Assembly: GCF_001431525.1 (NCBI RefSeq)
Contig: NZ_LDJH01000008.1
Coordinates: 96,170-160,169, forward strand
Origin: Stenotrophomonas koreensis
GTDB lineage: Bacteria; Pseudomonadota; Gammaproteobacteria; Xanthomonadales; Xanthomonadaceae
DNA: 64,000 nucleotides
Reading direction: 5' to 3'
Shown one piece after another: positions 25,520 through 33,985 of the stretch; the first letter of the stretch is position 1; each line of letters opens with the position of its first letter. Made by a program: the position numbers and the translations under genes. The notes under the pieces are model-generated. The model saw only the letters and a list, made by a program, of their open reading frames with translations. It was not told the origin of the DNA and ran no database searches.

Positions 25520-26088
25520 CGTGTTTTCTCCGGGGATGAAGGGCGGTAGCCGGGCAGCATCCGGCGCAGGGTGGCATCGCCGAGGAACAGGTGGTGGTAC
25601 AGCGCGGCACCGGCATGGGCCAGCACCAGTACCAGCAGTGCCCAGAACCCCCATTCGTGCAGCTCACGCGCCAGTTCGGCCAGCGATTCGCTCTTGTCGG
25701 CCAGCGCCGGCAGGTTGAACTGCTTGAACCACTGCAACGGATAGCCGGCGGCCGAGTTGAACAACCACCCGCTAAGTGGAATGCCCAGCATCAGCACATA
25801 CAGCGCCACGTGGGTCACGCTGGCAATGCCTGCCTGCCAGCCCGGGGTACCGGCCACCGGCCGCGGTGCCCCGGCCACCAGACGCCAGAGCACGCGCAGC
25901 ACCACCAGCAACAGCAGGGTCAGGCCGAGGGATTTGTGCAGGGCATATGTGTTGATCTTGGCCGGGGTCGGCGGCATGTCGACCATGCTCAGGCCCAGCC
26001 AGGCCATCCAGCCGATCAGGCCGACGATCAGCCAGTGCAGCAGCTGGCTGATCAGGCCCCAGCGCTGTGCGGTATTGCGTAGTGGCAT
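25516..26088 (-). CDS. Cytochrome b561-type membrane protein
   Basis: A 190-residue di-heme inner-membrane cytochrome of the b561 (CybB) group, expected to pass electrons between quinol and a periplasmic acceptor such as superoxide. Four membrane segments are visible: QLLHWLIVGLIGWMAWLG, LHKSLGLTLLLLVVLRVLW, VTHVALYVLMLGIPLSGWL and LHEWGFWALLVLVLAHAGA. The histidines that would bind heme are in LLHWL, ALHKSLG, VTHVAL and LAHAGAALYHH. The start at 26088 gives MPLRNTAQRWG, the usual opening. The gene is first in a two-gene unit with yceI. Confidence 0.9.
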   Translation of the reverse strand: MPLRNTAQRWGLISQLLHWLIVGLIGWMAWLGLSMVDMPPTPAKINTYALHKSLGLTLLLLVVLRVLWRLVAGAPRPVAGTPGWQAGIASVTHVALYVLMLGIPLSGWLFNSAAGYPLQWFKQFNLPALADKSESLAELARELHEWGFWALLVLVLAHAGAALYHHLFLGDATLRRMLPGYRPSSPEKTR

Positions 26089-26448
26089 GCAGGTCACTCC
26101 AGGACAGAGGGCAGGATCGACACCGTCACCCTGGAGGGAGGCAGCAGAGCGAAGGCCGGTGCGATGGACGGCAGTCTGCCTGCAGGCGCGGCCCCCTGCC
26201 ACTACCATGGCCGCGCCGGATTGTTGCAAAAATGCACTCAATCAAAATAAAGAATGCAGATTCGCATCAAAATAAAGACAACCCTTGCAGTCCGGCAATC
26301 CCCCGTGAGGGGAACGAGGAACGAGCAACGAGGAACGAGAGGGGGCGCTGATGGATAAGGCCATGCCAGGGCTTTTACTCGTTACTTACTGCTGTGCGCT
26401 CTTTCCTGGCGAGGGGACGCTGATGGCTCAGGCGTACCCACTCCTGCG
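26089..26448. other. 360-base gap with AACGAG-type repeats
   Basis: No convincing gene. The first half is the upstream region of the cytochrome b gene and includes an A-rich part around 26235-26280. From 26308 the degenerate AACGAG repeat begins. A short plus-strand frame from 26351 has no ribosome site and no recognisable product. Confidence 0.5.
26308..26400. repeat. Degenerate AACGAG / CTCGTT repeat, left copy
   Basis: GGAACGAG, GCAACGAG and similar words are repeated on the plus strand at 26308-26342, and TTACTCGTTACTTACT follows at 26375-26391. The same words make up the larger region at 29256-29515. Confidence 0.65.
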
Positions 26449-26472
26449 ACAACGGGCCTTGCGGCCCGTTGT
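26449..26472 (-). terminator. Hairpin after the oligomer hydrolase gene
   Basis: A perfect ten-base-pair stem ACAACGGGCC / GGCCCGTTGT with loop TTGC lies 28 bases beyond the minus-strand stop. No clear T-run. Confidence 0.5.
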
Positions 26473-26499
26473 GGTGATCCGGTCAGTGGCTGTGCGGCC

Positions 26500-28338
26500 T
26501 CACTGCGGCAGCGCCAGGTTGGTGGCCTGCAAGGGCTGGCCCGGCCCACGCGGCGTGCTGCGAATATGCGCATCGGCTGGCAGGGCGGCCTTGCCGTCCA
26601 GACGCGCATCCATTGCATCCAGCGCGCGATACACATACGGCAGCAGTGGCAGGTAACGCGCGGCGTAATCGGGCAAGGCGAGGAAGCCATCGAAGTGCTG
26701 CACATGGTCGACCTGCCACAGGCTGACCTCGGCACCGGCGGCCCTGGCCGCAGCCGCATACGGTGCGGAGGTGAAGGCAAACGGAATCAGGCCATCGGCA
26801 TTGCCGTGCACCAGCATCACCGGCAGCCCCGGCGGCGGCGGCGCACTGCGGGTCTGTGCAATTCCGGCCTGCACGCGCTGTGCCGCGGCATCGTTGCCGG
26901 TCCACAGCTGGCGCAGGCACGCCAGACCCGGGGCGAAGGCGTCGGGCAGTGCCATCTTGGTGTCGACGATATTGACGCCGGCACCCGGCGGCACGCCGCT
27001 GCCATCGGACAGCCAGGCCGCACGCTCGTTGGCGGTGGCCGCACGCGGGCTGAAATCCGCATTCGTTGCCGAGAAGCGGTAGCCGCAGGGATGCTCGCCC
27101 ACGCCATAGCGGCCATAGGCCGAGGCATAGGTCACTGCCACCGCGCGCCACAGGTCAAAGTCCACGCTCAGGGCACCGGCGCGCAATGCCGGCAGGGTCC
27201 AACCCGCTGCAGCCATTTTTCTCAGCGCATCGGCGGCCTGGGCCGCGGTATCGGTGCCGGTGATGGCCCCCTGCGTGGCCAGCGTGGCGCAACGCACTGC
27301 ACCGCCGGCGCGGCCGGCGGCCGACAGCGGGCTGCCGGGCAAGCCGTCCACGGCCAGCAGGGCGCAGGGCATCAGCTCGGCCGCCTCGGTGGTGTAGTCA
27401 TACAACGCGCGTGAGCCGGCGCCGTTGCTGTAGATGTTGGGCTCGCCGGCCACCACGCCATCGAGCCAGCCCTGCCCCTGCTCGGCGGCGCGCAGCACCG
27501 CGCCACCGCCATTGGAGATACCCACCGCGATGACCCGGGTGTTGGCATGGGTGAACGCAGGCGCTTCCGGCAATGCCTGGTTCAGCGCCTGCAGCGCGAT
27601 ATCGGCGGCCTGGCGCACATGCCGGCCCCAGTCGCTTTCCGGGTTGTCCTGGGAATGTGCGTGTTTGACCGCCACGCCACTGGCATTGACCGGCGCATCG
27701 GGCAGGAAGGCAAAATCATCGGCGGCCTGCAGCGCCGCGGTGCTGCCATCGGCACGGACGCCGACCTGGGCATCGAGGTCGAAGTAATCGCTGCCGGCCC
27801 CCTTGTCGGTGTAGGCCAGTGCGCAGCCGCGCGGCAGCGCCCACGGCCCGGCCACTGCTACCGCGCCATACACCCCGCGCGAGCCCGACGACGGTGCCAC
27901 CACCACGCAGCGTTTGTCCGCATCGAAATTGTCCGGCACCTGCACCACCACCCGGTGCGGCTGACGGGCATCGGGCAGCCGGACCAGGGTGGCGTATTCG
28001 CGGCCGGGCACCGGCTGCAAGGTGCCATACAGCTGGCCGAAGCCACCGCCGGGCATCAGGTCGGCAATGCCACGCCAGCTGTTCCACAGCGCACGCCGGC
28101 GCACTTCCGCAGCCGTCGGCGCAGCCGGGTCGGCAAAGGCCGGCGGTGCGGCGGTCAGCAACCCGGCATGGCCCAGGCCAGCACTGAGCAGGTCGTCATT
28201 CTGGCGGTGCACCGTCTCCTGCAGCACCGCCAGCGAGGCCGGCGCAGTGACCGTGGGTTTGGAGTCGGTGCTGGCACAACCGGCCAGCACCAGACCCAGC
28301 GAAAGGGCGCACGCAGCGCGGAGCTTGGGCATGTTCAT
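26500..28338 (-). CDS. 3-hydroxybutyrate oligomer hydrolase, lipoprotein
   Basis: A 612-residue enzyme that resembles D-(-)-3-hydroxybutyrate oligomer hydrolases, which cut short oligomers from polyhydroxybutyrate into monomers. A lipoprotein signal (LRAACALSLGLVLAGCAS) predicts attachment to the periplasmic side of a membrane. The catalytic serine would be in VGISNGGGAVLR, preceded by RVIAVG, and a His is available in VMLVHGNADGL and in QVDHVQHFDG. The family pattern VVVQVPDNFDADKRCVVVAPSSG is also visible. It is divergent from the hydroxybutyrate dehydrogenase with 115 bases between the starts. Start 28338 or the ATG two codons later. Confidence 0.83.
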   Translation of the reverse strand: MNMPKLRAACALSLGLVLAGCASTDSKPTVTAPASLAVLQETVHRQNDDLLSAGLGHAGLLTAAPPAFADPAAPTAAEVRRRALWNSWRGIADLMPGGGFGQLYGTLQPVPGREYATLVRLPDARQPHRVVVQVPDNFDADKRCVVVAPSSGSRGVYGAVAVAGPWALPRGCALAYTDKGAGSDYFDLDAQVGVRADGSTAALQAADDFAFLPDAPVNASGVAVKHAHSQDNPESDWGRHVRQAADIALQALNQALPEAPAFTHANTRVIAVGISNGGGAVLRAAEQGQGWLDGVVAGEPNIYSNGAGSRALYDYTTEAAELMPCALLAVDGLPGSPLSAAGRAGGAVRCATLATQGAITGTDTAAQAADALRKMAAAGWTLPALRAGALSVDFDLWRAVAVTYASAYGRYGVGEHPCGYRFSATNADFSPRAATANERAAWLSDGSGVPPGAGVNIVDTKMALPDAFAPGLACLRQLWTGNDAAAQRVQAGIAQTRSAPPPPGLPVMLVHGNADGLIPFAFTSAPYAAAARAAGAEVSLWQVDHVQHFDGFLALPDYAARYLPLLPYVYRALDAMDARLDGKAALPADAHIRSTPRGPGQPLQATNLALPQ

Positions 28339-28342
28339 GGCT

Positions 28343-28420
28343 GCACGCTAACAAACCTGCCTGCTGCCGCTCATCGTACTTTCGTACCACGGGCAATTTG
28401 GCCCATCACTGTTAGCGTGC
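28343..28420. promoter_or_regulatory. Symmetric element between the divergent hydroxybutyrate genes
   Basis: GCACGCTAACA (28343-28353) and TGTTAGCGTGC (28410-28420) are perfect 11-base inverted copies, 56 bases apart. Between them a direct repeat TCGTACT / TCGTACC lies at 28374-28388. A similar TCGTACT...GGTAC sequence sits before the GntP-type permease at 36318-36335. They are candidates for binding by the locus regulator (inference). Confidence 0.45.
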
Positions 28421-28453
28421 CTGCATCGTTTTGTCTGCTTGCGGAGTTCCCCC

Positions 28454-29254
28454 ATGGATCAGTTCTTACACGGCCGCACCGCCCTGGTGACCGGCAGCAC
28501 TTCCGGCATCGGTCTGGCCATTGCCTGCGCGCTGGGCGCAGCCGGTGCGCGCGTTGCCATCAACGGCCTGGGCAGCGAGGAGCAGATCGCCGCTGCCATC
28601 GCCCAGGTCGAAGCCGCCGGTGCGCAGCAGGCGCGCCATTTCGGCGCCGACCTGCGTGAGCCGGAACAGATCGCGCAGATGATGGCGCAGATCGATGCCT
28701 GGTCGCCGCTGGATGTGCTGGTCAACAACGCTGGCATCCAGCATGCCGCACCGCTGGCGCAGCAGCCGCTGCAGAAGTGGAACGACATCATCGCCATCAA
28801 CCTGTCCTCGGCCTTCCACACCATGCATGCCGCGCTGCCGGGCATGGCCGCGCGCGGCTTCGGCCGGGTGGTCAACATCGCCTCGGTGCACGGCCTGGTG
28901 GCCAGCAAGGACAAGGCACCGTATGTGGCCTCCAAGCACGGCATCATCGGCCTGAGCAAGGTCGCCGCGCTGGAATACGCCGCCCAGGGCAACCGCACCA
29001 GCGGTGGGGTGACGGTCAACTGCGTGTGCCCGGGCTGGGTGGAGACCCCGCTGATCGAGCCGCAGATCCAGGCCCGCATCGGCGATGGCAGCCGCGAGGA
29101 CGGTGTAGCCGCGCTGCTGGCCGAGAAGCAGCCCTCCCTGCGCATGTCCCTGCCCGAGGACATTGCCGCGCTGGTGGTTTGGCTTTGCCGCCGCGAAGCG
29201 CACAATGTCACCGGCGCCAGCCTGCCGGTGGACGGTGGCTGGACCGCGCAGTGA
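28454..29254 (+). CDS. bdhA: 3-hydroxybutyrate dehydrogenase
   Basis: A 266-residue short-chain dehydrogenase that oxidises D-3-hydroxybutyrate to acetoacetate with NAD. The cofactor motif is TGSTSGIGLAIA at residues 13-24, NNAGIQHAAP follows, the catalytic Ser is in NIASVHGLVAS and the Tyr-Lys pair in APYVASKHGIIG. NCVCPGWVETPL and the C-terminal HNVTGASLPVDGGW are typical of BdhA. Start 28454 gives MDQFLHGRTALVTG. It faces away from the oligomer hydrolase, so polymer fragments are cut outside and oxidised inside. After the stop comes a long AACGAG-type repeat region. Confidence 0.92.
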   Translation: MDQFLHGRTALVTGSTSGIGLAIACALGAAGARVAINGLGSEEQIAAAIAQVEAAGAQQARHFGADLREPEQIAQMMAQIDAWSPLDVLVNNAGIQHAAPLAQQPLQKWNDIIAINLSSAFHTMHAALPGMAARGFGRVVNIASVHGLVASKDKAPYVASKHGIIGLSKVAALEYAAQGNRTSGGVTVNCVCPGWVETPLIEPQIQARIGDGSREDGVAALLAEKQPSLRMSLPEDIAALVVWLCRREAHNVTGASLPVDGGWTAQ

Positions 29255-29255
29255 G

Positions 29256-29515
29256 CGAGTAACGAGTGAGAAGAGCGAGGAAAGAGGAACGAGTGCAGTG
29301 ATGCAGTAACGAGTAGCAAGAGCGAGAAGCGAGAAGCGAGAAACGAGTAGAAGCGCGCCCTCGTTCCTCTTTACTCCGAACTCGCTCCTCGCTTCCAGCC
29401 ACTCGTTCCTCTTTACTCCACACCAGCTCCTCTGCGCTCTCACTCGTTACTCGTTCCTCCGCACTCATTCCTCGCCGCTCTCACTCGTTCCTCTTTCCTC
29501 CTACTCTTTGCTCGC
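29256..29515. repeat. Degenerate AACGAG / CTCGTT repeat, right copy (about 260 bases)
   Basis: The first ~95 bases repeat words like GAGTAACGAG, GAGGAACGAG and GAGAAGCGAG; the remaining ~160 bases carry the complement (CTCGTTCCTCTTTACTC, CTCACTCGTTACTCG). The two halves can therefore pair into a long imperfect hairpin. It contains no gene and ends 10 bases before the response-regulator start. Confidence 0.75.
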
Positions 29516-29524
29516 TCACCGCCC

Positions 29525-30199
29525 ATGCCGACCCTGCTGATCGCCGATGACCACCCGCTGTTCCGCGCCGCCCTGCGCCAGGCCGCCAGCGATGCGATGG
29601 CTGCCATGACCGTGCATGAGGCCGCTTCGCTGGACCAGGTGCTGGCCGTGCTCGATGAACAGCCGGATATCGACCTGATCCTGCTGGACCTGCACATGCC
29701 GGGCAACCATGGGCTGGCCGGGCTGGCGGCGATCCGTGCGCAACACCCGGGGGTGGCGGTGATCGTGGTTTCGGCCAATGACGACCCGCGGGTGGTGCGC
29801 CGGGCGCTGGACCATGGTGCGGCCGGCTACCTGCCCAAGAGTTCGGGGCTGGATGAGCTGCGTGATGCCATCCGTGCGGTGATGGCCTGCGAGCAGTGGC
29901 TGCCGGCCTCGCTGCGGGCGGCGGTCAACACCGCCCAGTCCTCGCCGCATGACAGTGCACTGGCCGCGCGGCTGGCCAGCCTGTCGCCACAGCAGTTCCG
30001 GGTACTGGTGCTGGTGGCAGAGGGTCTGCTCAACAAGCAGATCGCCGACCGCCTGGATGTGCAGGAGCGCACCGTCAAGGCGCACCTGTCGGCGATCTTC
30101 GAACGCCTGGGGGTGCGCAACCGCACCCAGGCCAGCGTGGTGCTGCGTGAGCTGGAACTGAGCGATCCATCACGCAAAATTGACACCTTGGTGGATTGA
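29525..30199 (+). CDS. LuxR-type response regulator (CrbR/ErbR-like)
   Basis: A 224-residue NarL/FixJ-type response regulator. The receiver has acidic residues in IADDHP, the phosphorylated aspartate D55 in LILLDLHMPG, and Lys in GYLPKSSG. The LuxR-type helix-turn-helix lies near the C-terminus (LSPQQFRVLVLVAEGLLNKQ, ERTVKAHLSAIFERLGVRN). By pairing with the transporter-fused hybrid kinase encoded convergently 300 bases downstream it resembles CrbR/ErbR, which control acetate or C2/C4 carbon use in pseudomonads and vibrios. In this place it may control the hydroxybutyrate genes (inference). Confidence 0.85.
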   Translation: MPTLLIADDHPLFRAALRQAASDAMAAMTVHEAASLDQVLAVLDEQPDIDLILLDLHMPGNHGLAGLAAIRAQHPGVAVIVVSANDDPRVVRRALDHGAAGYLPKSSGLDELRDAIRAVMACEQWLPASLRAAVNTAQSSPHDSALAARLASLSPQQFRVLVLVAEGLLNKQIADRLDVQERTVKAHLSAIFERLGVRNRTQASVVLRELELSDPSRKIDTLVD

Positions 30200-30265
30200 C
30201 ACGACTGGCGTTTGGCTCTCAATGGTGAGGCTGTTCAACCCTTGCCTCACGCACCGGAGTCACTC

Positions 30266-30481
30266 ATGGATGATCTGGACATGGCCAGCTGCTGCCGCTC
30301 TGCCTGGCCGCTGATGCAGCAGGCCTGGCAGCAGCACGGCAACACTGCTGCTTTCTGGGATGCCTACCAACGCCTGCTCAGCGAACATGACCAAGGCGAG
30401 CTCGCCGCCAGGGACTGCGCCAACCGGATTGCGCGGATGGCACAGCGGCTGGGGGCAATCGACGTGGCCATGCTGGTCTAG
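30266..30481 (+). CDS. Small protein of unknown function
   Basis: A 71-residue soluble, mildly acidic, helical protein (MDDLDMASCCRSAWPLMQQA, ending RLGAIDVAMLV). It has CGGAG seven bases before the ATG. It lies between the response regulator and the convergent hybrid kinase, so it may belong to the regulator's transcript. No family is recognised; coding is likely but not certain. Confidence 0.55.
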   Translation: MDDLDMASCCRSAWPLMQQAWQQHGNTAAFWDAYQRLLSEHDQGELAARDCANRIARMAQRLGAIDVAMLV

Positions 30482-30505
30482 CTGCCGCGGCCAGCGGCCG
30501 CCGGC

Positions 30506-33500
30506 TCAGTACACCGTGGTCTGGCGCGCAGCCAGCAGCCGGTCCAGTACCGATTTCAGCGCCAGCGGCCGCACCGGCTTGTGCAGCAGGGTCAGGCCCT
30601 GCTCGAGCACTTCGCGGCGGGTGGCCAGGCTGTCATCGGCACTCAGGATCAGGGTCGGCCGTGGCTCGCCACTGGCGGCCAGGCGCTGGCGCAAAGCGGT
30701 GCCGGTATCGCCATCATCCAGGTTGTAGTCGAACAGCCACAGCGCCACCTCGTTGTCGGCCAGCACCGCCTGCGCCTGTGCCTGGCCGTTGGCCTCATGC
30801 ACCACGCAGCCCCAGCCACGCAGCAGCCCGGCCAGCGCGGCCAGGGCCTGCGGATCGTTGTCCACCACCAGCACGGCCACCCCGGCCAGGCCGGTGCCAC
30901 GCCCGGGCGTGCCCTGCACCGGGGCTGGCAGCACCGGGCGTGCGGCCGCGGCCACGCTGACACTGAAAACGGTCCCCACCCCCGGCTTGCTGCGCAGGCC
31001 CAGCGGCAGCTCCAGCAGGCGTGCGATGCGCTCGGCAATGGCCAGCCCCAGGCCCAGGCCCTGGCCGGCAGCGCCCTCGCCGCGGCGGAACTCCTCGAAG
31101 ATGGACTGCTGCTGCTCAAGCGCAATTCCCGGGCCGGTGTCATGCACCTCCAGGCGCAGCTGGCCAGCACTGCGCCGTACCCCCAGCAGCACGCCGCCGC
31201 TGCGGGTATAGCGCACCGCATTGGCCAGGAAGTTCTGCAGCACCCGGCGCAACAGTTGTGGATCACTGTGTACCCAGGCGGCACTGCGCACGTAGTGGAA
31301 GGCCAGCCCGTTGGCCCGGGCCAGCACCGCAAACTGGGCGGCCAGCGGATCGAGCACCTCGGCCAGGGCGAAATGACGGGGCTGCGGCACCAGCCCGCCG
31401 GCTTCCAGCCGCGACATGTCAAACAGCCCGGTCAGCAGGTCGGTGGTGGAATCCAGTGCGCCGCTGATCTGCCCGATCAGCTCCAGCTTTTCCGGCGTAG
31501 TGGACTGCTGGGCCAGGGTATCGGTGAACAGGTGCGCGGCATGCAGCGGCTGCAGCAGGTCGTGGCCGACCGCGGCCAGGAAGCGGCTCTTGGCATCGCT
31601 GGCGCGCTCGGCCTCGCGCTTGGCCGCCTCCAGCAGGGCGGTCCGCTCACTGACCCGCTGTTCGAGGAGCTCGTTACTCCGCTTGAGCTCGCTTTCGCTG
31701 CGGCGGAACGCGGTGACATCGGTAAAGGTGGCCACGAAGCCACCGCCGGGCATCGGATTGCCGCGGATTTCGACAATGCTGCCATCCGGGAACACCCGCT
31801 CGGACAGGTGCGGGGTGCCGGCGCGCATGAAGGCCAGGCGGCGCTCGGTGGCGCGTGGCCCTTCGCCACGGGCTGGCATCCGCGCCAGCGCCCAGGCGGT
31901 GATGTCGGCAATCGGCCGGCCCACCTGCAACAGCGCCGGCGGGAAGCCGAACAGGTCGGCATAGCGCCGGTTCCAGGCCACCAGGCGCTGCTCGCGGTCG
32001 ATCACGCTGATGCCCTGGCTCATGTTGTTGAGCGCCGCTTCAAGCACCTGCTGGTTGAAGCGCAGGTCGGCGCTGGCCTCGCTGACGATGGCCGCCACCG
32101 TGGCCAGCTCGCCCTGCTCGCGCCGCGCCGCATCCAGCAGCAGGCGTGCCGAGGCACTGCCCAGCACGGCAGACAGCTCACGCTCCATCGCCACTTCCAT
32201 GGCCAGCGGCACCGGGCCCTGACGCGGCGCACCTTCCAGGATCTGTTCGACCTGGTGCATGCGCAGGAAGCGCCTGCCGGCATCACGCAACACCTCCGCA
32301 TCCATCCCGCGGCGGCCGCCCGATGGTGCCGAGCGGCGCCACAGCAAGGCCAGCAAGGTGGCCAGGGTGCCGACAAACAGGCTGGCGCCCACCGCGCGGC
32401 CCAGCGGCGTCCAGCCGGTCAGGCCGAACAGGCCCGACGGCGACAGCCAGGCCAGACCGAACGGCCCGGACTGCAGCCAGGCTGCGGGAACCATGCCGCC
32501 GGCCTGCAGGTTGGGCAGCAGCAATACCCAGGCCCAGGTGGCAAAGCCGGCCAGCACGCCGATCACGGCCGCGCGCGGCGGTGTCTGCGGGCGCCACAAG
32601 GCAAAACCGAGCACCGGCAGCAAGGTGGCCAGCGCGGAGAAGGACACCGCACCGATGTCGGCCAGCACATCGGATTGACCGATCACCCGGCTGTAGCCCC
32701 AGGCCATCAACATGGTCAGGCAGATCACGATGCGACGCAGCCACAGCAGCTCGTGCCGGCGGTCGCCGCCATCGCGGCGTGACCAGGCACCGCGCAGCAA
32801 GCCGGGGGCAAACCAGTGGTTGCCGATCATCAGGCTCAGGGTGAGCACACTGACCACCACCATGCCGGTGGCCGCGCTCAATCCCCCCAGGAAGGCCAGC
32901 AGCGCCACGCCCTGCTGACCGGCGGCAAACGGCAACGCCAGGGTGTACATGTCGCTGTGCACCTCATTGCCCAGCAACGCGCTGCCGGCACGTGCCAGCG
33001 GCAGGATCGGCAGCGACATCAGCAGCAGGTACAGCGGGAACAACCAACGCGCGGTGCGCTGGCCGCGGTCATCGCGGCACTCCACCACCGCCATGTGGAA
33101 CTGGTGCGGCAGCAGGAACATGGCCAGTGCGCCCAGCAGCAACAGCGGCAGGAAGCCGCCGCTGGCCGGCAATACCTGGCTGGCCTGTTGCAGCGGCAGT
33201 GCCGTATCCATACCGCGCGGCAGCCACCACAGCACAAACAGGCCCAGCACCAGCATGGCCACCAGCTTGAACACCGATTCCACTGCCATGGCCAGCACCA
33301 GGCCGCGGTTCTGTTCGGACACATCGGCGCGGCGTGCGCCAAACAGGATCGCAAACAGCGCCATCAGCCCGGCCACGTAAAGCGCACTGTCGCCCAGCAG
33401 CGGGGGCGGCTCGGCACTGACGCTGCGCGTGGTGATCATTGAAAAACTCATCGCCACGGCCTTGAGCTGCAGGGCGATGTAGGGAATCAGGCCCAGTGCC

Positions 33501-33865
33501 GCCACCGCGGTGACGGTGGCCGCCAGCCAGGCGTCACGCCCGAGCCGAGCGGCAATCAGGTCAGCCAGCGAGGTGGCATTGGATTCGCGCGCCAGGGTCA
33601 CCAACCGTCCCATGAAGCGCGATGCCAGCAGATAGAAAGCGATGGCACCCAGCAACGTGGGCGGTATCCACCAGCCATGCCGCGCCGCCTGGGTCACGGT
33701 GCCGTAGAAGGTCCAGGAGGTGCAGTGCACCGCCAGCGACAACGCATACACATGGTGCCAGTGGCTGGCCAGGGCATTGGGCCGCCGCTCGCCGTACACG
33801 GCGGCGGCAAACATCAACAGCAACCAGGCAAACCCGGCGATGGCAACGGTGTACAGGCTCAGCAT
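30506..33865 (-). CDS. Hybrid sensor kinase with sodium:solute symporter domain (CrbS/MxtR-like)
   Basis: A 1119-residue inner-membrane hybrid kinase. Residues 1 to about 490 form a 12-13-helix sodium:solute symporter domain. A PAS domain follows around 600-720 (ISVIDREQRLVAWNRRYADL), then a HisKA helix with the phospho-accepting H768 in LAAVGHDLLQPLHAAH. The ATPase part has NFLANAVRYTRSG, DTGPGIA and GLGLGLAI. A C-terminal receiver carries the phospho-accepting D1046 in LWLFDYNLDDGD. This domain order is that of CrbS/MxtR, partner of CrbR/ErbR. The transporter part may sense or move a small acid such as acetate or hydroxybutyrate (inference). Confidence 0.9.
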   Translation of the reverse strand: MLSLYTVAIAGFAWLLLMFAAAVYGERRPNALASHWHHVYALSLAVHCTSWTFYGTVTQAARHGWWIPPTLLGAIAFYLLASRFMGRLVTLARESNATSLADLIAARLGRDAWLAATVTAVAALGLIPYIALQLKAVAMSFSMITTRSVSAEPPPLLGDSALYVAGLMALFAILFGARRADVSEQNRGLVLAMAVESVFKLVAMLVLGLFVLWWLPRGMDTALPLQQASQVLPASGGFLPLLLLGALAMFLLPHQFHMAVVECRDDRGQRTARWLFPLYLLLMSLPILPLARAGSALLGNEVHSDMYTLALPFAAGQQGVALLAFLGGLSAATGMVVVSVLTLSLMIGNHWFAPGLLRGAWSRRDGGDRRHELLWLRRIVICLTMLMAWGYSRVIGQSDVLADIGAVSFSALATLLPVLGFALWRPQTPPRAAVIGVLAGFATWAWVLLLPNLQAGGMVPAAWLQSGPFGLAWLSPSGLFGLTGWTPLGRAVGASLFVGTLATLLALLWRRSAPSGGRRGMDAEVLRDAGRRFLRMHQVEQILEGAPRQGPVPLAMEVAMERELSAVLGSASARLLLDAARREQGELATVAAIVSEASADLRFNQQVLEAALNNMSQGISVIDREQRLVAWNRRYADLFGFPPALLQVGRPIADITAWALARMPARGEGPRATERRLAFMRAGTPHLSERVFPDGSIVEIRGNPMPGGGFVATFTDVTAFRRSESELKRSNELLEQRVSERTALLEAAKREAERASDAKSRFLAAVGHDLLQPLHAAHLFTDTLAQQSTTPEKLELIGQISGALDSTTDLLTGLFDMSRLEAGGLVPQPRHFALAEVLDPLAAQFAVLARANGLAFHYVRSAAWVHSDPQLLRRVLQNFLANAVRYTRSGGVLLGVRRSAGQLRLEVHDTGPGIALEQQQSIFEEFRRGEGAAGQGLGLGLAIAERIARLLELPLGLRSKPGVGTVFSVSVAAAARPVLPAPVQGTPGRGTGLAGVAVLVVDNDPQALAALAGLLRGWGCVVHEANGQAQAQAVLADNEVALWLFDYNLDDGDTGTALRQRLAASGEPRPTLILSADDSLATRREVLEQGLTLLHKPVRPLALKSVLDRLLAARQTTVY

Positions 33866-33923
33866 CGCAGATCAATCCCCGGCGGCAGACGACCCCGCAG
33901 CGGCGGGCGGGGCAAGGATAAAC

Positions 33924-33954
33924 AAAAACAGCGGCAGGCTTGCGCCTGCCGCTG
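33924..33954 (-). terminator. Rho-independent terminator of the second TonB receptor
   Basis: On the minus strand an 11-base-pair stem CAGCGGCAGGC / GCCTGCCGCTG with loop GCAA is followed by five Ts. It lies between the receptor's stop and the kinase start, so they are separate transcripts. Confidence 0.9.
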
Positions 33955-33985
33955 TCCCTGATGCGTCACCCCACAACGAGGACGA

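Noticed and set aside
26351..26656. 101-codon plus-strand frame
   Set aside because: It overlaps the 3' end of the oligomer hydrolase gene, lacks a ribosome site and has no recognisable product.
29256..29515. A CRISPR array or protein-coding repeat
   Set aside because: The words are short, degenerate and without spacers of constant length, and they switch to the complementary strand midway.
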